From JBGPNN01 sp041487495 (lineage in GTDB: Bacteria > Sysuimicrobiota > Sysuimicrobiia > Sysuimicrobiales > Humicultoraceae), in assembly GCA_041487495.1 (NCBI GenBank), contig JBGPNN010000128.1, positions 1 to 9,753 on the forward strand: a stretch of DNA of 9,753 bases, written 5' to 3'. Shown in pieces: positions 1 to 7,244 of this stretch (position 1 is its first letter; every line of letters begins with the position of its first letter). The position numbers were made by a program, and so were the translations under genes. The notes under the pieces were generated by a model. The model had not been told where the DNA came from. It searched no databases and was given only the letters and a program-made list of their open reading frames with translations.

Positions 1-216
1 CGAATTCACTATTCTGCAGCGACTTCACGAAGCGTTGAAGCTTCACCGAGTCTGGCACTCATGTCACCTCCGTGCCTGGGTCTTCAGTCGTCGACACCAA
101 CAGCGGCGGGGATGCAGCGCTCGCAGCGTGTGGCCATTTCGAGAACGCCCGACGCCGCTCCTCGTAAGAGCTTGCAACAGGATTCCCCCGTTAACCCTTG
201 GAATTGGGGCTGGACA
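1..216. other. Leader region upstream of the glycosyltransferase, coding status unresolved
   Basis: No gene can be supported here. The reading frame of the glycosyltransferase stays open back to the window edge, but the residues it would add (including a Trp-Asn-Trp-Gly-Trp run just before the chosen start) do not resemble the start of a GT2 enzyme. A second + frame is also open from the edge to 238. The third + frame ends at a TGA at 34-36 and could be the last codons of an upstream gene. A 10-base palindrome (tgaagcttca) lies at 36-45 with no T-run after it. I see no convincing sigma-70 promoter, so the glycosyltransferase may be read from an operon entering from the left. Confidence 0.35.
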
Positions 217-1221
217 ATGCCCTCACTCAGTGTCGTGATGCCTGTCTACAACGGAGAAGACTACCTGCTGGAATGCCTCGAGAGCATTGTGCATCAAACC
301 TTCCGGGACTTCGAGTTTGTTATCTTGGACGATGCCTCTACCGATCGGACTGCCGGCATCTTGCGCGAGTGGGCCAGACGGGATGACCGCATCCGCATCG
401 TCACGAGCCGGGACCGGTTGGGTGTAGTTGGCAGCGCCAACCGTGTCGTCCGGGAGGCTCAAGCACCGATCTGCGCCCGGATGGATGCGGATGACATTTC
501 CCATCCGGAGCGGTTAGGGCGCCAATGGGAGGTCCTGCAAGCTCACCCTGGCGTCTGCCTGGTGGGAACCCTCTCAGTGGCTATCGATGCGGGCGGGCGG
601 GTAATTCGTACGCGGGACCGCTCCACGCTGCTCCGCCGAGGAACCGCGCCACCATTCCCTCATGGGTCCGCCATGTTCCGGCGCCAGGCGTTTGACGAAG
701 TCGGCGGGTACCGGCAGGCCTGCACGTTTTGGGAAGACCGCGACCTGTTCATCCGGATGTCTCACCGAGCGCGCATCCTTGTCCTCCCCTCTCCGCTTTA
801 CCGTCTGCGCTGCCACTCACTATCCGTCAGATTGAGTGCTCCCCGGCACCAGGTGCGAGAAGCCTTCCACCTAATGTACCAGTGCCTCGCCCTCTATCGC
901 GCCGGCCAAGACTACACGCCGCTTCTGGAGGGCGGTCTCGGGCGAGTGGATGCCGACAAAGAGGCGGAGCTGTACTGGCTTAATTCAGTGGGATCCTTGC
1001 GGCTGTGGGCCGGCGATCGCCCCGGGATTCTGAAGGATATGAAATCACTTCGCGGCATCCGCGTAAGCCGGTCGACCCTGCAGGTGCTCGGGCTGGCGAC
1101 GCTCGGCGAGCTCAGTCCGGCACTCTACAAGCGTCTGTCGCAAGGGTTGTATCGCCTTCGCGACTGGAGGGCGAGCGCAAAGATCGATGACTGGAGACCG
1201 GTGGAGTGGCGATTCGGGTAG
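217..1221 (+). CDS. Family 2 (GT-A fold) glycosyltransferase
   Basis: Predicted to move a sugar from a nucleotide-sugar donor onto an acceptor on the cytoplasmic side. The 334-residue protein opens with the classic GT2 N-terminus (SVVMPVYNGEDYL, residues 5-17). It has the donor-binding Asp pair in ILDDASTD (36-43), the metal-binding DxD-type motif RMDADD (88-93), and the acceptor-side acidic motif WEDRDLFIR (172-180, E173/D174 the likely catalytic base region). The C-terminal 130 residues are helical and carry no recognised domain. No membrane segment is evident, so it is probably soluble or peripheral. ATG 217 is chosen because it places the beta-strand motif at residue 5 and is preceded by GGGG seven bases upstream; an in-frame ATG at 61 adds 52 unlike residues. 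The end overlaps the next gene by 16 bases. Acceptor and sugar cannot be inferred; the neighbours suggest glycan or glycoside synthesis. Confidence 0.9.
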   Translation: MPSLSVVMPVYNGEDYLLECLESIVHQTFRDFEFVILDDASTDRTAGILREWARRDDRIRIVTSRDRLGVVGSANRVVREAQAPICARMDADDISHPERLGRQWEVLQAHPGVCLVGTLSVAIDAGGRVIRTRDRSTLLRRGTAPPFPHGSAMFRRQAFDEVGGYRQACTFWEDRDLFIRMSHRARILVLPSPLYRLRCHSLSVRLSAPRHQVREAFHLMYQCLALYRAGQDYTPLLEGGLGRVDADKEAELYWLNSVGSLRLWAGDRPGILKDMKSLRGIRVSRSTLQVLGLATLGELSPALYKRLSQGLYRLRDWRASAKIDDWRPVEWRFG

Positions 1222-2195
1222 GCATCGTGGGGATGGGACTCCGAGGGCGCCAGTGGGTACAAGCCCTCCGGCAGATCTCTGGATACGAGATCGTGGCGTG
1301 CGTGGACGTCGACAGCCAGGCGCTCCGGGAGGCGGCTGCCATGGGGATCCCGGCCCAACGCTGTTACGCACGCCTCGAGGACGCTGTGGACGATGCGCGG
1401 CCCCAAGCGGTCATCGTTGCGACTTCCATTGATCACCATTTGCTCCCCAGCCGAACCGTGCTGGCACGTCGAATCCCGCTGCTGGTGGAGAAGCCGTTTG
1501 CGTTGACTCTTCGCGACGCACGCGGCCTTGTGGCCATGGCCGCTGAGGCGAAGGTCCCTCTCGTCGTCGGACAGACCTACCGCTACACGGGCATGACGCA
1601 AACTCTCAGGCGATTCCTGCGTACGGGGACGATCGGCCGTGTCGGCATGGTCGCCTATCAGGTGTGCCGGAGCAACGCGTACCTCCGGCCGGCCGTGTCA
1701 GCGCTCCCCAACGGCATTCTCTGGGAAACTGCGGTCCACCATCTTGACCTGCTCCGCTATGTTCTTGGCCAGGACGTCGTCGCGGTCACGGCGGAGAGCT
1801 TCGCCCTGCCCTGGAGCCGCCTGGGGCCTGGCGCCTCCGCGTCCATCCTGCTCACATTCGCCGACGGGACGCGGGGCGTGTTTACCGCCACGTACGACTC
1901 CAGACCGGCATCCTGGCTGCGAATCGTTTCCGAACGGGGCATCCTCATGACCTGGCGCCGCTGGCTGGTGCTCATCGGCGAGGGGCGCGTTCCGCGGATC
2001 GTGGGTACTGCGCCCCACCTTGTCCCGGAATCCGCTTTGATCGACCAGCTGGCCCGAGCGATGCGCACCGGGGAGGAGCCGGAATGCAGCGGCCGGGACA
2101 ACCTGCACACGGTGGCGGTCCTTGAGGCCTGCGCGCGGTCCGCGGCAGAGCACCGGCCCATCAATCCCCGAGATCTGTTTGATGAGCCCATCTAG
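1206..2195 (+). CDS. Gfo/Idh/MocA family NAD(P)-dependent oxidoreductase
   Basis: A 329-residue protein of normal family length, predicted to oxidise or reduce a sugar, nucleotide sugar or cyclitol using NAD(P). The Rossmann start is VGIVGMGLRG, with the GxGxxG loop at 9-14 and an acidic residue ending strand 2 (VDVD, 33-36), which favours NAD over NADP. The family signature EKP is at 95-97 (lysine 96 is the usual catalytic residue). The C-terminal alpha/beta domain carries the HxxD element in AVHHLDLLRYVLG (H178, D181). The start is GTG 1206, nine bases after a GGAG at 1193-1196, inside the end of the glycosyltransferase gene. This overlap and the 14-base overlap with the next gene argue for translational coupling. 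In glycan loci such enzymes usually make a modified sugar donor (keto, amino-sugar precursor or uronic acid). The exact substrate cannot be told from sequence. Confidence 0.9.
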   Translation: MAIRVGIVGMGLRGRQWVQALRQISGYEIVACVDVDSQALREAAAMGIPAQRCYARLEDAVDDARPQAVIVATSIDHHLLPSRTVLARRIPLLVEKPFALTLRDARGLVAMAAEAKVPLVVGQTYRYTGMTQTLRRFLRTGTIGRVGMVAYQVCRSNAYLRPAVSALPNGILWETAVHHLDLLRYVLGQDVVAVTAESFALPWSRLGPGASASILLTFADGTRGVFTATYDSRPASWLRIVSERGILMTWRRWLVLIGEGRVPRIVGTAPHLVPESALIDQLARAMRTGEEPECSGRDNLHTVAVLEACARSAAEHRPINPRDLFDEPI

Positions 2196-3657
2196 CGCTC
2201 TTCGCGTCCTTGCCATAGGCATCGACGCGGCCGAGCCAACCCTGGTCAGGAAGCTGGTTGATGAGGGCAAGCTGCCTTCGCTGCAGGGTCTGCTTACGCG
2301 TGGCGTCTGGGGGGAGGTGCGCTCACCTGCGGATGTCGGCAGCGGGACGGTATGGCCGACCTTCATGACCGGGAAGGGCCCGCTTGAACACGGCATCTAC
2401 TCGATCCTTCCGTGGGATTCGCAGGCGATGTGCCTGGTCCGTCTCACGACGAACCACCTGACGCCCTTCTGGGAAGCGCTGTCTGAGGAGGGCTATGCCG
2501 TCGGAATCCTGGATGTCCCCTTCGCTCCCGTCGTTGGCCTGGATCGCGGCATCCAGATCTCAGAATGGGGCGCTCACGATCGGATGCGCGGACATATGAT
2601 GGTTTCCCCAAGAGACCGGCACGAGTGGCTGGCGCGCACTGCCGGGGAGCACCCGCTGCGTATGAGCCGGGTGGACGTGGCGAGTCCCCGGGACTGGAAG
2701 GCCCAGCAAAGGCTGGGGACTGAGTGCCGAGCCGGCGTGCGACTCCGCGGCGCCCTGGCCGCCCGGCTCCTCGCGGAGCTCCGGCTCGACATGCTCTTGG
2801 CCGTGTTCAGCGAAGTCCACCATGCATCACATTACCTCTGGCATACGCTTGATCCGGGGGATGGCGCCCTGGTAGATGTGTATCGAGAAGTTGATCGGCA
2901 AATCGGTCAGCTGATCGATGCTGCCGGTGCTGATGCGACGGTCTTGGTCTTTTCCCTCCATGGCATGCGCGCGACGCGGGGCATCCCAGTGATTCTCGAT
3001 CCACTTCTGCGAGCCTTGGGACTGGCTTCGGTCACGAGATGGCGCGCACGAAGTTGGTTGGAGCGACGCCAGTGGGCTGTGTCAAGTTTCAAACAGGCCG
3101 TTCCAAATCCGCTGCGGCGTCTTTACAGGAAGACCGCCTCTGGGGCCTTACGCCCGCCTCAGGCGAAAGTCCGGCTACCCTATGATTGGTCCCGGACCGG
3201 CGCCTTCCCCGTGCCAACGGATCAGCATGGATGGATCAGGCTGAATCTGAAAGGACGGGAAATCCGCGGGATCATCGACGGCGAAGAGTATGATGAAGTT
3301 TGCACGCGACTCGAGCAGGCGCTCCGCGGCCTCTTGACCGAGGACGGATCGAGAGTTGTGAAGGATGTTCTCCGCCCTGGTGGCGTCGCCGGCGGTCCGC
3401 CTGAACACCTACCGGATCTCATCGTTCATTGGGACGATAACGCGCTGGCCAACCCCTTGCGCCTGGCGGCGCCAAAGATTTCGGCCCGCGCCACGGGCAC
3501 CAAATTCACCGGGCAGCATTCGCCGCATGGATTTTTCATCCTACGATCGGCTCCAGGCCGGCTCCTCAATCCTGGGACTTGCGTGACCGCTCAGGAGTTG
3601 CACCGGTGGATCCGGGCAGGAATCGGAAACGAACGTCGGAATCAAGTAGGCTGTTGA
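2182..3657 (+). CDS. Alkaline phosphatase superfamily / type I phosphodiesterase-like protein with altered metal site
   Basis: 491 residues, predicted to hydrolyse or transfer a phosphate (possibly sulfate or phosphonate) ester. Family features in order: IGIDAAEP (12-19, D15 a metal ligand), SGTVWPTFMTGKGPLEHGI (54-72, T56 the likely nucleophile, then the TG-x-x-P-x-x-HGI signature), VFSEVHHASHYLWH (208-221), VFSLHGM (256-262) and TGQHSPHG (443-450, H446 a metal ligand). Two aspartates normal for the family appear replaced: the D of DxxxH is His213, and the D of SDHG is Leu259. No signal peptide is seen, so it is probably cytoplasmic. ATG 2182 lies 14 bases inside the preceding gene and puts the first strand at residue 8; an upstream in-frame start at 2122 adds only residues read from the neighbour's coding sequence. 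Proteins of this kind occur beside glycosyltransferases and sulfotransferases in polysaccharide loci. Whether this one is active with the altered site is open. Confidence 0.82.
   Translation: MSPSSALRVLAIGIDAAEPTLVRKLVDEGKLPSLQGLLTRGVWGEVRSPADVGSGTVWPTFMTGKGPLEHGIYSILPWDSQAMCLVRLTTNHLTPFWEALSEEGYAVGILDVPFAPVVGLDRGIQISEWGAHDRMRGHMMVSPRDRHEWLARTAGEHPLRMSRVDVASPRDWKAQQRLGTECRAGVRLRGALAARLLAELRLDMLLAVFSEVHHASHYLWHTLDPGDGALVDVYREVDRQIGQLIDAAGADATVLVFSLHGMRATRGIPVILDPLLRALGLASVTRWRARSWLERRQWAVSSFKQAVPNPLRRLYRKTASGALRPPQAKVRLPYDWSRTGAFPVPTDQHGWIRLNLKGREIRGIIDGEEYDEVCTRLEQALRGLLTEDGSRVVKDVLRPGGVAGGPPEHLPDLIVHWDDNALANPLRLAAPKISARATGTKFTGQHSPHGFFILRSAPGRLLNPGTCVTAQELHRWIRAGIGNERRNQVGC
3593..3597 (+). 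promoter_or_regulatory. Shine-Dalgarno AGGAG for the P450 gene
   Basis: An AGGAG lies eight bases before GTG 3606, inside the end of the phosphodiesterase gene. It is the best ribosome-binding match near the P450 start and decides for GTG 3606 over TTG 3654. It also codes for Gln-Glu of the phosphodiesterase, so chance occurrence is possible. Confidence 0.45.
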
Positions 3658-4874
3658 CAAACTTCGATCATCTCCTGACCGCGCCAGTGTTCTTCGCGGA
3701 TCCCTACCCCACGTACGATCTCATGCGTGAACAGGCGCCGGTCGTATGGAGCGATGCCTGGGGCGGGTGGGTGCTGACTCGCTACGCGGACGTCGTTGCC
3801 ACACTGCGTGATCACAAGCGGTTCTCCAACAAGGGGCGCGTCGACCACATGCTGGCCCATGTGCCCGAGGACGCGCGGGGTGCCGCGGGGAACCTCGAAG
3901 TACACTTTGCCGCCAACCTGGCCCATGCCGACCCCCCGCACCACACACGCATGCGCACGCTGCTCAATCGCGCCTTTACCCCTCACCAGATGGAGAAGAT
4001 GCTTCCGCGCGTCCAGGCCGTCGTCGACACGCTACTGGACACCGTCGACGCGCGTGGGGACGGTCGATTGGACCTGATCGCCGATCTGTCATTCCCCCTG
4101 CCGGCGACCATCATCGCCGAGATGATCGGCACGCCGACCGATGACAGTGCGCAGTTCCGGGATTGGGCGAATGGCGTCAACCAGTTGTTCAGCAGCGTGG
4201 GGCGCGCGACCGCCGACCAGGTCGCGACGGCCCAGACACATGTGACGGGCATTCGCGAGTACACGCTCCAGCTGGCCGAACGCCGCCGCGACGACCCACG
4301 GGACGACCTCATGACGGTCCTCATCGAGGCGGTAGACCAGGGGACGCTCAGCCTGGACGAACTGGTGTCCACCGTCGTGACACTCTTTATCGCGGGCCAC
4401 GAGACGACCACGTACACGTTGGCAAACGGCATGCTGGCCCTGCTGCGCCATCCCGCCCAGCTCCACCTGCTGCGCCGGCACCCCGAGCTCATGGAGTCCG
4501 CCGTCGAGGAGATCTGGCGTTACGACACGCCGGTGCAGCGCGGGTGGAAACTGGCGACCGGGGATGCCGAGATCGACGGACAGCGCATCCGCGCCGGCGA
4601 GCTCGTCCTGCCGATGCCGGGTGCCGCAAATCATGATCCGGCCCAGTTTCCTGAGCCGGCTCGATTCGACATCACCCGCAAAGACAACCGCCACGTGGCG
4701 TTCGGCTACGGGATCCATTTCTGCATCGGCGCGCCGCTGGCTCGCGTCGAACTCCCGGTCGCCCTAGCGACCCTCCTGCGACGCTATCCTCATCTGCGTC
4801 TGGCTACCGAAGACCTGGAATGGCGGCGCGATGTTGCGATGCGGGGTCCGGTCAGACTGGAGTTGCGCTACTAG
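3606..4874 (+). CDS. Cytochrome P450 (soluble bacterial type)
   Basis: A 422-residue haem monooxygenase, predicted to hydroxylate or otherwise oxidise a small-molecule substrate with electrons from a separate ferredoxin and reductase, neither of which is in the window. From GTG 3606: the C-helix region DPPHHTRMR; the I-helix oxygen-activation motif AGHETT (263-268); the ExxR pair in EEIWR (E302, R305); the haem loop FGYGIHFCIG (366-375) with the haem-ligating Cys373, followed by APLARVEL. There is no N-terminal membrane anchor, and the length and style match soluble class I bacterial CYPs. GTG 3606 has a good AGGAG eight bases upstream. TTG 3654 overlaps the preceding TGA as TTGA and would give a 406-residue protein with a more usual N-terminus; TTG 3579 is less likely. 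All options overlap the phosphodiesterase gene, so this is the last gene of the unit. The substrate is unknown; context suggests tailoring of a glycosylated metabolite or lipid. Confidence 0.93.
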   Translation: MDPGRNRKRTSESSRLLTNFDHLLTAPVFFADPYPTYDLMREQAPVVWSDAWGGWVLTRYADVVATLRDHKRFSNKGRVDHMLAHVPEDARGAAGNLEVHFAANLAHADPPHHTRMRTLLNRAFTPHQMEKMLPRVQAVVDTLLDTVDARGDGRLDLIADLSFPLPATIIAEMIGTPTDDSAQFRDWANGVNQLFSSVGRATADQVATAQTHVTGIREYTLQLAERRRDDPRDDLMTVLIEAVDQGTLSLDELVSTVVTLFIAGHETTTYTLANGMLALLRHPAQLHLLRRHPELMESAVEEIWRYDTPVQRGWKLATGDAEIDGQRIRAGELVLPMPGAANHDPAQFPEPARFDITRKDNRHVAFGYGIHFCIGAPLARVELPVALATLLRRYPHLRLATEDLEWRRDVAMRGPVRLELRY

Positions 4875-4882
4875 CGGCCGCT
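4873..4882. repeat. 10-base perfect palindrome across the convergent gene junction
   Basis: AGCGGCCGCT reads the same on both strands. It contains the last two bases of the P450 stop (TAG 4872-4874) and the last base of the opposing gene's stop (complement of tta 4882-4884). It has no loop and no flanking T-run, so it is not a standard intrinsic terminator, yet it is the only inverted symmetry in the 7-base space between the two units. Confidence 0.4.
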
Positions 4883-6675
4883 TAGGACTCCGAGCCGGTG
4901 ATGGCGGGAAGGATGAGCGCCGGGGCCGTGTCGCTGGAGACCTGACCGGAGATGGCGGTGCCCCCCTCTCCGAGCAGAATCGCTACCGAGACCGCATCCT
5001 GTGGGTATGAGAAGTAATGGCCCTGGCCGTACGTACAGTCGAGTTCCTGCAGGAGCGCTACCTGGTCATCCCGTTCCACACCTTCCGCGACGACGTCCAA
5101 CCCGAGATTGTTAGCCAGGCTGGTGATCGCGCGCAGGACCTGAGAGCCGTCGGACGACGATGTGTCGAGTTCGGCGACGAAGCTGCGGTCGATCTTCACG
5201 ACATCGATGGGGAACCGCTGGAGCAAGCTGAGGGACGAGTAGCCGGTCCCGAAGTCGTCGATCGCGATCCGAATCCCCATGGCGCGCAGGGTGGCGAGCG
5301 TTCGCGCCGCGTCCTCGGCGTCCTCCATGATGGCGCTCTCGGTGATCTCCAGCATCAACCGCGATGGATCCAATTCCGTTTCCCGAAGGAGACGGCCGAC
5401 ATAGTGGACGAGTTCGGAGTGCGCGAGTTGCCGGCGGGAGAGGTTCACACTGATCCACAGCGGTGACTGCGGCGGGTAGGTGGTTAACCATCGGCGCATC
5501 TGGCGGCAGGCCTCGCCGAGGACCCACTCGCCCATCGGAATAATCAACCCGGTCTCTTCGGCGATCGCGATGAACTCACTCGCGGACACCGAGCGCCCGT
5601 TCGGATAACTCCAGCGGGACAACGCCTCGAAGCCGACGACTTTGCCGGTCCGCAAGAGCACGATCGGCTGGTAGACGAGGCTAAACTCCTTGCGGTCGAA
5701 CCCGCGACGGAGCGCCGTCTGCATTTGGAGCGTCTTCAACACTTCCTGGCGCATCTGCTCGTCGAAGACCTGGTAGGTGCCCCGCCCCGAGTTCTTGGCG
5801 CGGTACATCGCCGTGTCGGCGTTGCGCAACAGCGTCTCGGGATCGGCGTTCTCCAGCGGCGCCACCGCGATCCCCAGGCTTGCCGAGATGAAGACCTCCT
5901 GCCCGCGCAGATCAAAGGGTTTTTCCAACTTGCGCTTGATGCGCTCGGCGACCATGACGGCCTGGCGGGCCGCGGGAAGGTCTTCGAGCAGCAGGCCGAA
6001 CTCATCTCCACCCAGCCGGGCAATCGTATCGCCCGGCCGCAGACACGTCAGCAGCCGGCGGCCTAGGTCTGCCAGCAGTTGATCGCCGGCGCCGTGCCCG
6101 AAGCTGTCATTGAGCAGCTTGAATCGGTCCACATCCAGGAAGACCACGGCAAAGCCCAAGGCGTCCTGGCGGCTGCCACGGTCAACCACATGCCGGAGCC
6201 GGTCCATGAACAGCGTCCGGTTCGGCAGCCCGGTGAGCGGGTCGCGAATAGCGCTGGACTGGAGTTTCTCGGTCATCTTCCGCAGGCTGACCGTCATCTG
6301 GTTGAATGACGTGGCCAGGACCTCGAGCTCGTCGTTTGTATAGATGTCGATTCTCGTGTCCAGATTGCCCGCCGCGACCGCGCGTGTTCCGGCAATCAGC
6401 ACAGAGATGGGCCGCGTAATCGTCCGCACCAAGATATAGGTGAACGCCGCAGCCCCCAGCAGACCAAATCCGATCCCAAGGGTGAGGTTCCGAGCGCGAG
6501 CCACCGAGGCTTGCTCGCTCGTGTTGGCGGTGATCGCGGTCACCGTGGCGCCGAACAATATCAACAACCAGCAGATGATCAGTAGAATGAATTTCCCGTG
6601 TAGGCCAAGGTGCGTGAGGAATCGACGGTCCGTGCGGTTCGATGAGGGGTTCCCCTGTTCATCGACCGTTGCCAA
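4882..6675 (-). CDS. Membrane-bound HAMP-GGDEF-EAL cyclic-di-GMP synthase/phosphodiesterase
   Basis: A two-domain enzyme predicted to make and/or break cyclic-di-GMP at the inner face of the cytoplasmic membrane. Positions are from TTG 6675 (597 residues). TM1 is about 28-50 and TM2 about 65-84, joined by only about 15 residues; a HAMP linker follows at about 83-136. The GGDEF domain has the Mg site D181 in FLDVDRFK, substrate residues N189-D190, the motif RLGGDEF with GGDEF at 222-226, and an inhibitory RxxD site (R213-D216) exactly five residues before it. The EAL domain has EAL at 350-352, N411, E443/E446 in EITES, DDFGTG (D473, D474), K494 and D496 in VKIDRSF, E531 in AEGVE, and Q551. All key residues of both domains are present, so either activity is possible. 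TTG 6675 is preferred because of a G5 run eight bases upstream; GTG 6693 and TTG 6810 (642 residues, no ribosome site) are alternatives. It is the last gene of the right-hand unit. Confidence 0.92.
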   Translation of the reverse strand: MATVDEQGNPSSNRTDRRFLTHLGLHGKFILLIICWLLILFGATVTAITANTSEQASVARARNLTLGIGFGLLGAAAFTYILVRTITRPISVLIAGTRAVAAGNLDTRIDIYTNDELEVLATSFNQMTVSLRKMTEKLQSSAIRDPLTGLPNRTLFMDRLRHVVDRGSRQDALGFAVVFLDVDRFKLLNDSFGHGAGDQLLADLGRRLLTCLRPGDTIARLGGDEFGLLLEDLPAARQAVMVAERIKRKLEKPFDLRGQEVFISASLGIAVAPLENADPETLLRNADTAMYRAKNSGRGTYQVFDEQMRQEVLKTLQMQTALRRGFDRKEFSLVYQPIVLLRTGKVVGFEALSRWSYPNGRSVSASEFIAIAEETGLIIPMGEWVLGEACRQMRRWLTTYPPQSPLWISVNLSRRQLAHSELVHYVGRLLRETELDPSRLMLEITESAIMEDAEDAARTLATLRAMGIRIAIDDFGTGYSSLSLLQRFPIDVVKIDRSFVAELDTSSSDGSQVLRAITSLANNLGLDVVAEGVERDDQVALLQELDCTYGQGHYFSYPQDAVSVAILLGEGGTAISGQVSSDTAPALILPAITGSES

Positions 6676-6683
6676 ATCCCTAA

Positions 6684-6688
6684 CCCCC
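6684..6688 (-). promoter_or_regulatory. Possible ribosome-binding G-run for the GGDEF-EAL gene
   Basis: Read on the - strand this is GGGGG, eight bases before TTG 6675, followed by a second purine patch (AGGGA). It is an imperfect Shine-Dalgarno match, but better than anything upstream of TTG 6810 or GTG 6693. If correct, about 155 bases separate this gene from the small helical protein gene. Confidence 0.3.
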
Positions 6689-6830
6689 AGCACCGGTAGC
6701 GGCGCGACGGTGAAATGGACGCGGAAGTACCCGTGTGGGACTCCGGAAGGCTTCCCGCCGTACGAGTTTTGCCCAACCCAAGCGGCGTCCAGACACTTGC
6801 GGACGTGCAATCAGGTGTCGCTCGGGAGGC

Positions 6831-7214
6831 TCAATCCCGCTCGATGTTTTGCAGGGATGTCCGAAGCTTCTGCCGCGACCCCATGCCCCAAGCAAGGGCA
6901 TCGGCGTTGTATCGGCCGATGTGCAGCAATGCTTGGCGCACCCGTTCCGCGGCCTTCAACGCCTCAGCGTCACCGGCCTGGCGCGCGGTAGCCTCGATAG
7001 CCTGGAATTCCGTGAACAGACGAGCGCCGCCCCCGATGAGAATTTCTTCCAATAGGGCATGAACCTGCGATGCATCGAGCCGACCCACCTCGGCGAGCAC
7101 CGGGACAACACTCTCGGGCGCCTGCCGCAGTTCCCATGCGATGAGGACGTCGCCATACACCTCGATGAGGTCTTCAAGATGCTGGAGCTGGTCGAACAGC
7201 GACGTATGATTCAT
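6831..7214 (-). CDS. Small all-helical protein of unknown function
   Basis: I do not recognise this 127-residue protein. It looks almost wholly alpha-helical, rich in Leu, Ala, Glu, Gln and Arg, with no Cys, no signal peptide and no membrane segment, so it is expected to be cytoplasmic. The N-terminal helix (about 4-30) has a Leu/Ile/Val heptad-like spacing that could form a helical bundle or dimer. A Gly-Gly-Gly break at about 62-64 separates two helical halves. ATG 7214 is supported by GGGGGGAA ending six bases upstream (7221-7228 on the - strand). It lies 30 bases after the PEGA/TPR gene and directly before the GGDEF-EAL gene, all on one strand, so a role as adaptor or regulator within that signalling set is a reasonable guess from position only. 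Coding status is supported by a clean start and close packing; the function is unknown. Confidence 0.72.
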   Translation of the reverse strand: MNHTSLFDQLQHLEDLIEVYGDVLIAWELRQAPESVVPVLAEVGRLDASQVHALLEEILIGGGARLFTEFQAIEATARQAGDAEALKAAERVRQALLHIGRYNADALAWGMGSRQKLRTSLQNIERD

Positions 7215-7244
7215 CCGGCGTTCCCCCCAGTGTCTTGCGTCGTG

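Noticed and set aside
1..100. EcoRI-, PstI-, HindIII- and SalI-like sites close together, suggesting vector polylinker
   Set aside because: The spacing and order do not match a known polylinker and the sequence between them is ordinary. Several six-base palindromes per 100 bases are expected by chance.
172..196. ttgcaa ... ttaacc as a possible promoter for the glycosyltransferase
   Set aside because: The spacing is 13 bases and the second element is a poor -10 match.
1125..1601. 158-codon open frame on the - strand
   Set aside because: It is antisense to the glycosyltransferase end and the Rossmann domain of the oxidoreductase, with no recognisable motif.
1698..2396. 232-codon open frame on the - strand across the oxidoreductase/phosphodiesterase boundary
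   Set aside because: It spans two real genes on the opposite strand, shows no family motif, and long antisense frames are common in high-GC DNA.
4163..4636. 157-codon + frame inside the P450 gene
   Set aside because: It is an out-of-frame shadow of the P450, rich in Arg/Pro/Gly/His as expected for a shifted high-GC frame.
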